Below are positions 26,451 to 35,237 of a stretch of DNA of 64,000 bases, piece after piece. The stretch's first letter is position 1. Each line of letters begins with the position of its first letter. The stretch lies in the NCBI GenBank assembly GCA_964580995.1, contig CAZOMV010000016.1, positions 1 to 64,000 of the forward strand, read 5' to 3'. The translations under genes and the position numbers were made by a program. Source of the DNA: JAKJEP01 sp964580995 (GTDB taxonomy: Bacteria; Planctomycetota; Phycisphaerae; Sedimentisphaerales; SM23-30). Under the pieces are notes generated by a model that saw only the letters and a program-made list of their open reading frames with translations, was not told where the DNA came from and made no database searches.

Positions 26451-29400
26451 TCAATAGCCCATTTGCTGGAGCAGGGCGGCAAAATCGGCAGGAAGCGGTT
26501 CGGCGGGTTTATCGATATCCTGACCGGCATAATTGAGCATATTACGAAGCAGTTTTTCTGCCTGGGGAATCCGGCCGAGGTTTTCACGTATCAGGAGGGT
26601 ATTCAGCACGAACTGGCCCGCGCCCAGCTTGTGGACCGCCACCGTCAGGCCGGCGTCATAGAACCAGGAGACATCGTTCATTCCGGCTACCGCCTCGGCG
26701 GGTACTGAACCGCCCGTCCAGGCCAGATCGGGGATGATCTCACGATAATAGGTGTAATCCATCAGGGCGCCGCTTTGCATCCCGGCGAAGATTGGGTGTT
26801 TTTTCGCCCATTCATCCACGTGATAGAGCCAGTGGCTCAGGCCGCGAATGGCACCTTTGTCCGGCAGCGGAGCGAAGGCGGTAGTGTTGTCTCCGTTCTT
26901 GAACACACCGGGGGACAGGAATACCACGGAGGATCCCTGGGCAATGCGAGCGGCCAGATCGCGGAAGGCTTCCGCCCCGCCGGGGGCGGCCGGGGTATGC
27001 GAAGCGAGAATCAGTTCCCGCCGGCCGGTGATAGAGGCATCAAACGGACGAACCTTAATGCCATGATCGGTGAGCCACTGCGCCAGTTCGGCATCCTCAC
27101 CCCAGAGGACCACTTCCTGGGGCACGGCGGGTATGTCGCTCGTATCAAAAACATAAAACCGGGTCTGCTGGCCGCCGGTAGCGGCAGCGCCGGCCTCGAA
27201 ACTGACCTCAAAACTGTAGCAGCCGGTGGGAACGTCCATCGGGACTTCCTCGCTGAAGACCACCTTGGCAAAAGGCTGTTCACCGGCGGTTTTCGGGTCG
27301 GGGACGGTAACGGTGAAGGACCGGTCGAAGACCTTTTCCCGGTTTGGGCCGAAGACCCAGACATGGGCCGGATAATCGCCGGGCCGCAGCACATCCTCAT
27401 TGGACAGGACCGCTTCGAGTTTGACCTTGCCGCCCCGATAGAGATTGACCGGCTCGGCAAAGGTGCACCAGCGCAGCGGCGACCAGAGGTCAAAGAGGGC
27501 ATCCACAGTGCCGGGTTTGAGTTCGCGGAAAGTAGTGGTCAGGCCCTCGCCGGACATGCCCTGATCGACGGTCCCGGTTACGCTGTGGGCGACGATGCTG
27601 GGATTGGCGCGAATGGCGTTAATGCCGACGGTACGCTGGCCGGCCATTTTGGCGATGCTCTGAATGAAAAATTCCTCCGGCCGGCCGAATGCCTCCGCCA
27701 GATTCCATTTCTCATAATCGGCCAGGAACTGGTCGCGGCGGGCCTTGTAAAACAAACCGTCTTCCGCCAGCGGGTAGCCATTCTGCTCAAACAGCCGCAC
27801 CACCCGCATCCAGTTGACGCCGCTGCCGATGCCGTATTCGGACAGGAAGTACGGTTTGTGCGGGCTGACGGTGCGGAAAAAGTTGATAATGTCGGCGGTA
27901 TGCGGTGCGCGGCGATAAGGGTGCTGGTCGTCCAGCACATCCTCCCAGACCAGCGAACCGGGATTGCTCAAGGAACCAATCCCCGGCACGGGATCACTGA
28001 ATCGGGAATTATATACCTGGAAACTGGCACTGGCCGGTTTTGTTCCGGCGGAAAGCATGCCGTAACTCCAAGGCCCGCCCGAATTTTCCTGGTCGGAAAA
28101 ATCCCCGGCGGCATCATATATTTTTCCATTCGCTGCTTTTATCACTACTTCCAGGCCGGTGCTATCCCCGCCGTAATGGCCGTTACCGAACCCGAGGCAA
28201 AAATCGAGTTTGTCATTCTTGTTGATGGGTAATTTTGCCGAGTACACCTGTTCCTTGCCCTGTCCCTCCAGATTGATGAATCCCTCAAAAAGAGCCTGAC
28301 CATTCTGCAAAACATGCACATCGGTCGTGGCGGCCTGCCTGGATATATCAATAAATCGTGCGGTTATCTCATAGTCTTCGCTGGTTGGTGCGATCCAGCG
28401 AACGGTACTATATTCACCTGTTTGCCCTGGATGAAAGGCCAATCGTTTCGGTTCCCAGAGTACATTGGAATGATCGATCGGGCACTCTGTTGCATTAAAG
28501 GTAACGCAAGGATCAACGGAATCCATTCTCCAGCCTTTTAAACCGGCTGGCATGGTTCCCGCGGGGCCCTGGGCATTGTCCCAGCGGCCGCTGTTGAGCA
28601 AGACCAGGCGGGTGGTATCCAGCGAGCGGACCAGTTCCAGAGTTTTCACCGCGTGGCGGAAGACCGGGCCATCCACTGTCTCATTCAGCATGCCCCACAT
28701 CACGATGCTAGCGTGATTGCGGTCCCGCAAGATCATTTCACGGATGGCGCGGTCGTAGCGCTCGGTCATTTGGGGCGAATCGGCCAGGCACCAGGCGGCA
28801 TACGGTTCAGTATAGACCATCAGGCCGATTTCGTCGGCTAATTCCAACTGGTATCGGGTAGATAGGCCGGCGATGAAGCGGATGGAATTGAATCCCATGA
28901 CCTTGCAATTGAGCAAATCCCGCCGGAACAGATCCGGGTCATGCGCCCACTGCTGGCCGATGGGGCAGTGATTGCCGGTGTGCGAGCATTTCAGATACAC
29001 CCGCTTGCCGTTCAGCCGGAAGTAGCCGTCCTTAAAGACAAATTCCCGGAAGCCGCATTTGACGGCATATTCATCCAGCGAATCGTATTTATCCACCTCG
29101 GCGTTCACTGTCACCCGATACAGAAACGGATCGTTCAACTTCCACAGCCGGGGATTCTGTACTGTCAGTTCCTGCGTCAGCACCGTATCGCCGGCTGCCA
29201 CTTTCTTTTTCTGATATTCTATTGTAATGGTCTCTCCCCCAGCCGCCGGCGAAACGGCAAAACTCAATTTCGCCTCCACCGTTTTCTCACCGGCATTCCG
29301 CAGGGTAGTTTGGACCTTGATTTTGCCGGTGTGCATATCCGGCTGGGCAAAGACATCCGCGATCCGCACCGCCGGAACCACCAGCAGTTCGACCGAATCG

Positions 29401-29966
29401 ACGATCCCGCCGTGGTTATAGGACCCGCCGGCACTGTAGGGCATAACCTTATTCCGGTGCGGACTCTCATTCAGCACGATCCCATCGATCGGCTGGTGCG
29501 ATGGATTCAACACCCGAACAGCCAAAAAATTCTTACCGGTCTTGACCGCATCGGTGACATCCAGCTCAAAGGGAGTTTCGCCATTCTCATGGCTCCCCAC
29601 CTCTTTGCCGTTGACCCAGACATCGGCTTTATAATCCACCGCCCAAAACCGCAGGATATACCGACCCTGCTCGCTCGCATTAACCGGCACATTGAATTCC
29701 TTCCAGTACCACGCCACCCCGTGATATTCCGGGAAGGTTACCTGAATGATCCAGGGTACTTTGACTTGCTTGGCCTGGGGCTGGGGCTGGTTATACCACT
29801 GCTGGTCCCTTCCGGCGTTGTCCGGGTCGGTCGCCAGCAGCCAATCCGAACCATCCAGCGGAATTACCTGACTGCTATGTACAGAATCCGCCCGTACTTG
29901 CGCAAAATCGGAAAATCCCAAACAAACAATGGAAACCAGTAAAAAAAGAAAACTACGTGACCGCAT
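26451..29966 (-). CDS. Glycoside hydrolase family 2 enzyme with an inserted beta-sandwich module
   Basis: This encodes 1171 residues with a signal peptide (1-26). The N-terminal sugar-binding domain (about 35-200) and immunoglobulin-like domain (200-310) lead to a TIM barrel. The acid/base is Glu429 in MWGMLNETV and the nucleophile is Glu710 in YFLSEYGIG. The gap between them, 281 residues, is far longer than usual because a beta-sandwich-like segment (about 505-660) is inserted: HPGQTGEYSTVRWIAP, then TTDVHVLQNG, GDSTGLEVVI and GPWSYG. The same motifs occur in the LamG protein at 32686-34875. The C-terminal 300 residues look like further beta and glutamine-amidotransferase-like domains. Substrate unknown. 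Confidence 0.85.
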   Translation of the reverse strand: MRSRSFLFLLVSIVCLGFSDFAQVRADSVHSSQVIPLDGSDWLLATDPDNAGRDQQWYNQPQPQAKQVKVPWIIQVTFPEYHGVAWYWKEFNVPVNASEQGRYILRFWAVDYKADVWVNGKEVGSHENGETPFELDVTDAVKTGKNFLAVRVLNPSHQPIDGIVLNESPHRNKVMPYSAGGSYNHGGIVDSVELLVVPAVRIADVFAQPDMHTGKIKVQTTLRNAGEKTVEAKLSFAVSPAAGGETITIEYQKKKVAAGDTVLTQELTVQNPRLWKLNDPFLYRVTVNAEVDKYDSLDEYAVKCGFREFVFKDGYFRLNGKRVYLKCSHTGNHCPIGQQWAHDPDLFRRDLLNCKVMGFNSIRFIAGLSTRYQLELADEIGLMVYTEPYAAWCLADSPQMTERYDRAIREMILRDRNHASIVMWGMLNETVDGPVFRHAVKTLELVRSLDTTRLVLLNSGRWDNAQGPAGTMPAGLKGWRMDSVDPCVTFNATECPIDHSNVLWEPKRLAFHPGQTGEYSTVRWIAPTSEDYEITARFIDISRQAATTDVHVLQNGQALFEGFINLEGQGKEQVYSAKLPINKNDKLDFCLGFGNGHYGGDSTGLEVVIKAANGKIYDAAGDFSDQENSGGPWSYGMLSAGTKPASASFQVYNSRFSDPVPGIGSLSNPGSLVWEDVLDDQHPYRRAPHTADIINFFRTVSPHKPYFLSEYGIGSGVNWMRVVRLFEQNGYPLAEDGLFYKARRDQFLADYEKWNLAEAFGRPEEFFIQSIAKMAGQRTVGINAIRANPSIVAHSVTGTVDQGMSGEGLTTTFRELKPGTVDALFDLWSPLRWCTFAEPVNLYRGGKVKLEAVLSNEDVLRPGDYPAHVWVFGPNREKVFDRSFTVTVPDPKTAGEQPFAKVVFSEEVPMDVPTGCYSFEVSFEAGAAATGGQQTRFYVFDTSDIPAVPQEVVLWGEDAELAQWLTDHGIKVRPFDASITGRRELILASHTPAAPGGAEAFRDLAARIAQGSSVVFLSPGVFKNGDNTTAFAPLPDKGAIRGLSHWLYHVDEWAKKHPIFAGMQSGALMDYTYYREIIPDLAWTGGSVPAEAVAGMNDVSWFYDAGLTVAVHKLGAGQFVLNTLLIRENLGRIPQAEKLLRNMLNYAGQDIDKPAEPLPADFAALLQQMGY

Positions 29967-30030
29967 CCTTTCGCTCTCCAGCCCCCTGGTGTTGAAATAA
30001 AATCAGTAACCGGCTTTATATTCCTCAAAT

Positions 30031-30039
30031 CATGTCATG
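30031..30039. promoter_or_regulatory. Candidate GntR operator upstream of the GH2 gene
   Basis: CATGTCATG, an inverted repeat around a central T, differs from the TATGTCATA pair at 36139-36165 only in its outermost bases. It lies 65 bases before the GH2 start codon, where an operator would be expected. One nine-base site alone could be chance. Confidence 0.35.
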
Positions 30040-30083
30040 TTGTCAAGTTTGAAATTCGTACAGTAATTCCAGTCGATACATTT

Positions 30084-30248
30084 TCACAATCCGCCAATCA
30101 GATACCCATAGCTCCACACGCCATTGGGATTGGGACCTCCCGTGGCGGTGGGATAATCGGCGTTGTAATCCCACGGCTGGGCCTGGCCCACACTGGCCAG
30201 CCCGATCATCAAAAACAAATTTGCTAAAAATACTACTCTTTTTTCCAT
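30084..30248 (-). CDS. 54-residue relic or short paralogue of the LamG surface protein N-terminus
   Basis: A strong ribosome site (GGAGAAAGCT) precedes ATG 30248. The product has a signal peptide ending GQAQ, then DYNADYPTATGG and PNPNGVWSYGYLIGG, and stops. The protein at 32686-34875 begins the same way: signal ending LQAQ, then DYNAEFSLNS and NPNGVWSYGSYVGG. So this is either the surviving 5' end of a decayed paralogue or a functional short secreted peptide. No continuing homology is visible in the 85 bases downstream. Confidence 0.65.
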   Translation of the reverse strand: MEKRVVFLANLFLMIGLASVGQAQPWDYNADYPTATGGPNPNGVWSYGYLIGGL

Positions 30249-30494
30249 TAGCTTTCTCCTAAAATGTTTTTATTAGTTTTCTGCTCTCGCACACACTTCC
30301 CCTTCACAAAACGCCTCGCAACCAGCACGCTTATAGATTTTCTCAATAGCACCTCCTTATATCCGGGATTTCCCATATAAATGGTATAGCCTTGCTCAGC
30401 TACGCCGCTGAGTTTTTTTTCTAATAAAATATCGAATTTGTCTCGAAAAATCATGTTTCTACCAGCTTTTTGTCGGAGAAAAACAAATTTATAA

Positions 30495-31682
30495 CTATGA
30501 TTGGCGCAAGATAGCCACTAGATCGGACACCTCCTTGGGAACCGGATCGGCCTCCAGACGCATGGCAAAATTCTTTTTGACTTCCTCTGCAATATGTTGG
30601 TAATCCTCTGGCGGAATGCCATATTCCGCGGGTGTCTTTTTCAACCCGATCTTCTCGATCAGTTTTTCAATCCCTGCGATGGCCCACTCCGCTAAAGATT
30701 CCGATGGATAGGTTTCCGTACAGCCCATCAGCTGGGCGACATTGGCCAATTTATCGATCGCACCCTTTTTCGAATGTCGCAGACAGGCAGGCATGACCGA
30801 AGCAATCGCACGGGCATGAGGGATATGATAGCGACCACCGAGGACCATCGCAATCACATGAGGGGTGAGAACCGCATTGGCGGACATGGCAATGCCCTGC
30901 AGGGTATCCGCCCAGGCCATCGCCGAACGCAATTCCAGATTTTGACCATCCTCATATACGCGGGGTAAGGTGGCGGCGATAATTCGCATCGCTTCTTGGG
31001 CGCATAAATTACCCATGGGATTTTCAGATGAGGAAAGGTAGCTCTCCAAAGCCTGGGCAAAGGCGTCGAAGCCCGAAGTGGCGGTTATCTCGCGGGGCAT
31101 GTAACGCAGAATTTCCGCATCGCAAAAAGCGACACGGGGATACAAATAATCCGAAGCCATGAATCGCTTCAATTTTTTCTCTGGCTCGGAAACTACCGCG
31201 ACCCGGCCGATATGGCTGCCCGTACCGGAGGTGGAAGGAATCACAACAATGGGCAATGTGGCAGCTGTTATGACCTGGGTGCCACCGACCCGGTAATCCA
31301 GAATCGAACCCGAATGTGCCGCCGCCAGGGCGATGAGTTTAGCGGTATCCATCGAACTGCCGCCGCCATAAGCAACGACAACATCCGCCCTGAAATCTCG
31401 TGCCAGAACAGCGCCTTTCTCAACTTCCTGATAACTTGGTTCTGCGGGAAACTCGCTAAAAACCTTTGTTTCTATATCATTTTCCCTTAACAGGTTAATG
31501 ATCTGATCGATGACCACTTCGGCGGCTGTGCCGAACAACTGCGTGACCAGCAGTGCTCTTCTGTAACTGGACAAATAGGGGGGTATTTTCTTTATACTAC
31601 CCGGTCCAAACTCGACGGTGACGGGCAATTTCAGAGTCCAGGCCTGGCTGGTTTCGGTTTTATAATCAGTATTCACGGACAT
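30495..31682 (-). CDS. Iron-type (group III) alcohol dehydrogenase
   Basis: This encodes 395 residues, the usual length. The N-terminal NAD(P)-binding half has VVAYGGGSSMDTAK and IPSTSGTGSH. In the metal-binding half the ligands are Asp in GFDAFAQALESY, then His in TPHVIAM and His in YHIPHA. The position that is often His in D-A-L-x-H is Gln here, a substitution also found in related dehydrogenases. It reduces aldehydes or oxidises alcohols or polyols. It follows deoC by 19 bases with its own GTGAGG site, which suggests acetaldehyde from DeoC as one possible substrate. That pairing is inference. Confidence 0.85.
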   Translation of the reverse strand: MSVNTDYKTETSQAWTLKLPVTVEFGPGSIKKIPPYLSSYRRALLVTQLFGTAAEVVIDQIINLLRENDIETKVFSEFPAEPSYQEVEKGAVLARDFRADVVVAYGGGSSMDTAKLIALAAAHSGSILDYRVGGTQVITAATLPIVVIPSTSGTGSHIGRVAVVSEPEKKLKRFMASDYLYPRVAFCDAEILRYMPREITATSGFDAFAQALESYLSSSENPMGNLCAQEAMRIIAATLPRVYEDGQNLELRSAMAWADTLQGIAMSANAVLTPHVIAMVLGGRYHIPHARAIASVMPACLRHSKKGAIDKLANVAQLMGCTETYPSESLAEWAIAGIEKLIEKIGLKKTPAEYGIPPEDYQHIAEEVKKNFAMRLEADPVPKEVSDLVAILRQS

Positions 31683-31701
31683 AGGTACACCTCACTTTTA
31701 A

Positions 31702-32379
31702 TCAACCAATAGCTAACTCTTTCCGAATCGTATCCATCATGGGGCAGGCCAGCCGGGTTCCGATGCGGGTCACTCCGGCATCATAGAATTCCACTGCCTG
31801 TGCAAAGGTCAGGTTGGCACCTAGGCCGGATATTTTTACGCCGGTATGACCGTGAACATGCTTTTTTAATAATCGGACTTCTTCTAACGTGCCGCCCTTG
31901 AGATTGAAACCGGACGACGTTTTCACGTAATGAGCCCCGGCATCGGATATGATTCTGGCACTTCGGATCAGCTCATTTTCATTCAAACAGCAGGACTCGA
32001 TAATCACCTTTACAATCCGTCCGTCCGCAACCTTCACAACGCCGGCAATCTCAACGGTTACCTCTGTTTCCCGTCCATCTTTCAAAAAACCGACATTCAT
32101 CACCATATCCAGTTCATCGGCACCATCCCCAACAGCATGACGAGCTTCCTCGATCTTGACTTGTGAACTATGCTGACCGAACGGATACCCGATCACAGAA
32201 CAGGTTTTCGTAATTCCTTTCGGTAAATTCCGGGCAACGTGGCTGACATAGCACGGATTCACACATACCGTCGCACAACCGGCGGCGGAAGCGATACGGA
32301 TAATCTCATCGACCTGCGCCCGCTGGGAAGCAGCTCCCAGTACCGAAACATCACAAAGAGATGCAACTTTTTTAATCAT
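31702..32379 (-). CDS. deoC: Deoxyribose-phosphate aldolase
   Basis: This encodes 225 residues, the normal DeoC length. The Schiff-base lysine is Lys153 in HYVKTSSGF and the partner lysine is Lys182 in GVKISGLGA; ADELDMVMNVG carries the conserved Asp91. The enzyme splits 2-deoxyribose-5-phosphate into acetaldehyde and glyceraldehyde-3-phosphate in the cytosol. AAGGA sits before ATG 32379. It is first in a two-gene unit with the alcohol dehydrogenase and lies inside the carbohydrate locus, so a related short-chain sugar-phosphate aldolase role is also possible. Confidence 0.9.
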   Translation of the reverse strand: MIKKVASLCDVSVLGAASQRAQVDEIIRIASAAGCATVCVNPCYVSHVARNLPKGITKTCSVIGYPFGQHSSQVKIEEARHAVGDGADELDMVMNVGFLKDGRETEVTVEIAGVVKVADGRIVKVIIESCCLNENELIRSARIISDAGAHYVKTSSGFNLKGGTLEEVRLLKKHVHGHTGVKISGLGANLTFAQAVEFYDAGVTRIGTRLACPMMDTIRKELAIG

Positions 32380-32631
32380 TTCCTGGTCCTTATCTGGTAT
32401 TAAAATACCCCGTCATAGTAACTGACGAAGCATTATTTATATTGACTACATAACTAAAAATAAACTTATTTTCGTCTTAGCAGTACCAAACTGCCCAGAC
32501 CCAACAAAACCATTTTTCTCGCTTTGTCAAATCTAAAAAAACATACATTAAACAAAAAAACACAACACACACAAAGTTCTATACTTTTTTCTATGTTTCC
32601 TCTTTATCACATCCTTTCTTTTTAAATTTGC
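32380..32631. other. AT-rich intergenic region upstream of deoC
   Basis: No frame looks coding. The stretch is AT-rich with short A-tracts and probably holds the deoC promoter. An imperfect palindrome GTCA-TAGTAAC-TGAC sits near 32412-32426. Nothing else stands out. Confidence 0.5.
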
Positions 32632-32665
32632 CCGAACGAGCCAGCTTGTATACCGGCCCGTTCGA
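32632..32665 (-). terminator. Hairpin after the LamG protein gene
   Basis: CCGAACGAGCC at 32632-32642 pairs with GGCCCGTTCGAG at 32654-32665, a stem of about ten pairs with one bulge, 21 bases past the LamG stop codon. The following minus-strand sequence is A-rich without a clear T run, so it may be a 3'-end stabilising or Rho-assisted structure. Confidence 0.5.
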
Positions 32666-32685
32666 GACATTTGTTAACAAAACTG

Positions 32686-34875
32686 TTAATCGATACAATT
32701 GGCATTGGCTGGATCATTACACTTGAGCCAATCCTGAGCGAACTGAGCAAAATCTTCCAGGTTGACGTAGCAATCCTGGTTGAAGTCCATAAATAAGTAT
32801 TCATCACCCATGGCAATCAAATCGTCACAGGTGGGAGTATAGGAACTAACACTCAGGGTGAACTGCCCCACTACTTCGAGGTTACCATCCGGACCGTTGG
32901 TGACGGGATTCAAACCACCGGGTTCCTGATTCGATATCAAATCGATGCTGAATACATCCTGATGATAAACAACCCAATCCGTCAAAGTTACCGCCAGACC
33001 TTTATCAAAATCTATATAAATAAGGGTGCCAGCTCCGGGTACATCCGTAATCGGCCAGCCCATTGTGGTAGCGCTGTCAGCCAAAAATTCAGGCTGTTCG
33101 GTATCCGCCACATCATACATATTGGCATAAACGGAAATACCGTGCGGCCGGCTTAATTTCTCTGCACTATCAAAGAAGAAATTCATGCCAAAGTACAATC
33201 CCTGATCCGCTGCTATTCTGGTATTGAGCCAGGTATAGGTATATTCCTGTCCTTTGTTCAGGATTTCATAGATATTCAGATTGTTCTCGATGTTCAAACT
33301 GGACGGAAAGGAGTCATTGGGATCAAGTACCAGCGCCTGGAGGTCTTCAATCGAACTGCTAGTAAGTACGACATCCCAGGCAGCATCAGAATACTGTGTG
33401 TTCCATCGCTCTTGAGGTCGAACGAAACCACTGGATGAAGTGCCATAAAAGGTCAGGGCCGTCAAAGCCACCTGATCCGGATTGGGACCACCCAGACATT
33501 CCCGGTTCAAACCGTACTTGTTGGATAACTCATTAACAACCGCCAAGTGAGTCGATTCAATGAAGCCGTCGTACACCCGGATTTCCGCGATGTCCCCTTT
33601 CAGGTACTGGGTACCGCTCCCTAGTGCACCAACACTAGCTACGGAGGCTGTCGAATATACACTACCGCCGTTGCCTTCTGCTTCCATACAGTCATTCACA
33701 AACATCATTTTGTTTCTGGTTTGTGTAACGGTTGTGGCTATCAGATAATAGCGGTTGTTATCATCAATCGGACCAGTTGATCTCATTTCACCACCGGCAT
33801 TGGTCCAGAATTTGGCATAATCTGGCAAGACGTCGGAAACTCCTACACTATAGCCTTTTCCGTTTGCATAATTGGCAAAGAATATTTGGCTGGTATTCAT
33901 CGTGGTATTCAATTTTCCTACCACATAGATGGTGTAGGTTGACAAATCCAACGGGGCCATATAATTCGGGTCCGACGAAGAGGGTTTATAGATGGTCATC
34001 CCATCACCTCCAGTGAACCGAATCACGTTATGCGGGCCATTCGGGAAGCTACCGCTCTCCAGCGAAGGACTGCCCCACTGAGTTGTTGCATCTAGAATGC
34101 CACTGGCCGACTGATCCTCCCAAATCCTCACGGTATCACCATAAGTAATACCGCCGGGTTTATTGGGATCTATGGTACCCAAACCGGCATCCAGTTGCAT
34201 AACCAGATTCATCGTGGGAGGGGGAAGTTCACCAGATTGTATAGTACACTCAAAACCGACTTGCTGCCAGCCGCCGTTGGAACTACCCTGACCTGCAATA
34301 GCACCCACCGCAAAGTCAATAGTCTCTCCGGTCGCTAAAGCGAACGAGCCAAGAAAAGTGGAAAAGTTTTCCGGACCGCTTTTAAAACCGGTAACCGTAT
34401 CCTCATGAACAATCGCTCCATTCACCAAAACGAAAACTGCCGTGGTCGGGCCACCGGCACTCGATAAGTTCTCGAACTCCGCCGTAACGGAATACGTCCC
34501 TTCTGCCGGAGCCGTGAAACGAGCGGCAGGTTTGTCAACTCCACCACTTTGCGGGGTCATAAGATTGGTTCCACCAGGATTCCAGTACATACCATTGGGC
34601 CAGCCAGGATTCCAGGCATTCAGCGGATCGGTATTAATGCTGACACTACCTGTCGGATCGGTTCCCCAAAATCCAATAACAGCCGCATAGGTGGGACCCC
34701 CATACAGGGTGTAGGTACCGGTAAAGCCACCCACATACGATCCATAGGACCATACGCCATTAGGATTGGAGTTCAAGCTGAATTCCGCATTGTAATCCCG
34801 GGATTGTGCCTGCAGTACGCTCACCAAGCCAATGGTCAGCAGAATCGACACTAAACTAAATTTCATTTTTTGCAT
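32686..34875 (-). CDS. Secreted LamG-domain protein with dockerin-like C-terminus
   Basis: This encodes 729 residues. Signal peptide 1-23 ends LQAQ. Residues 27-213 form a beta-rich module opening NPNGVWSYG and continuing AARFTAPAEGTYSVTAEF and TTAVFVLVNG. Residues 222-455 are a concanavalin/LamG-like domain (WEDQSASG at the start, GDIAEIRVYDGFI at the end). A further beta domain follows (470-680). The tail 696-729 has DFNQDCYVNLEDFAQFAQDW and CNDPANANC, a dockerin-like calcium-loop repeat typical of planctomycete surface proteins. AAGGAG lies six bases before ATG 34875. It probably binds polysaccharide at the cell surface. Confidence 0.85.
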   Translation of the reverse strand: MQKMKFSLVSILLTIGLVSVLQAQSRDYNAEFSLNSNPNGVWSYGSYVGGFTGTYTLYGGPTYAAVIGFWGTDPTGSVSINTDPLNAWNPGWPNGMYWNPGGTNLMTPQSGGVDKPAARFTAPAEGTYSVTAEFENLSSAGGPTTAVFVLVNGAIVHEDTVTGFKSGPENFSTFLGSFALATGETIDFAVGAIAGQGSSNGGWQQVGFECTIQSGELPPPTMNLVMQLDAGLGTIDPNKPGGITYGDTVRIWEDQSASGILDATTQWGSPSLESGSFPNGPHNVIRFTGGDGMTIYKPSSSDPNYMAPLDLSTYTIYVVGKLNTTMNTSQIFFANYANGKGYSVGVSDVLPDYAKFWTNAGGEMRSTGPIDDNNRYYLIATTVTQTRNKMMFVNDCMEAEGNGGSVYSTASVASVGALGSGTQYLKGDIAEIRVYDGFIESTHLAVVNELSNKYGLNRECLGGPNPDQVALTALTFYGTSSSGFVRPQERWNTQYSDAAWDVVLTSSSIEDLQALVLDPNDSFPSSLNIENNLNIYEILNKGQEYTYTWLNTRIAADQGLYFGMNFFFDSAEKLSRPHGISVYANMYDVADTEQPEFLADSATTMGWPITDVPGAGTLIYIDFDKGLAVTLTDWVVYHQDVFSIDLISNQEPGGLNPVTNGPDGNLEVVGQFTLSVSSYTPTCDDLIAMGDEYLFMDFNQDCYVNLEDFAQFAQDWLKCNDPANANCID

Positions 34876-35237
34876 TTTTTTCTCCTTAACAAATTTTCCA
34901 TGATACCTTATTTTCTGAACAAGACGAAATTAAACACAGTCCCATTCCTTCTCAACCACTATTCTTCATAACAAAACCTCCTTTCTTGTTAAATAAAGTA
35001 AGAAAAGCCTTGCAATCCTAGTCGAATTCGTTATAAAAGAGAAAGTGATAGAAATGAGTATGTACTCAGGGGTACGCGATACCTCTGGGACATCCCGTGG
35101 GCTAGCGGCGATCTTACCAAAATTCAACGCTAGCTCACTTTATTGAATCACCTGAATGGGCTTTTTCTATCCTACTTTATATTTCCTATATTTTTTCTCA
35201 AACATGGACTTTCCATTTCAACTACCAGCTAAAATAA
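34876..35237. promoter_or_regulatory. Structured leader region between GntR and LamG genes
   Basis: No coding frame is seen. Three inverted repeats lie in a row: GAGTA-TG-TACTC (35056-35067), GGTA-CGCGA-TACC (35071-35083) and GCTAGCG/CGCTAGC (35101-35107 and 35128-35134). They lie downstream of the GntR gene and 180-260 bases upstream of the LamG start, so they could end the GntR transcript or act as a leader or operator for the LamG gene. Confidence 0.4.

Noticed and set aside
26775..28232. 485-codon frame opposite the GH2 gene
   Set aside because: Antisense shadow without ribosome site or domain, over a gene with catalytic residues in place.
30248..30454. 68-codon minus-strand frame overlapping the start of the LamG relic by TAATG
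   Set aside because: No ribosome site or recognisable sequence; the overlap is probably accidental.
30495..31682. Missing iron ligand (Gln for His) in the alcohol dehydrogenase
   Set aside because: Related dehydrogenases with D-A-L-x-Q in this position are common enough that I do not treat it as a defect.
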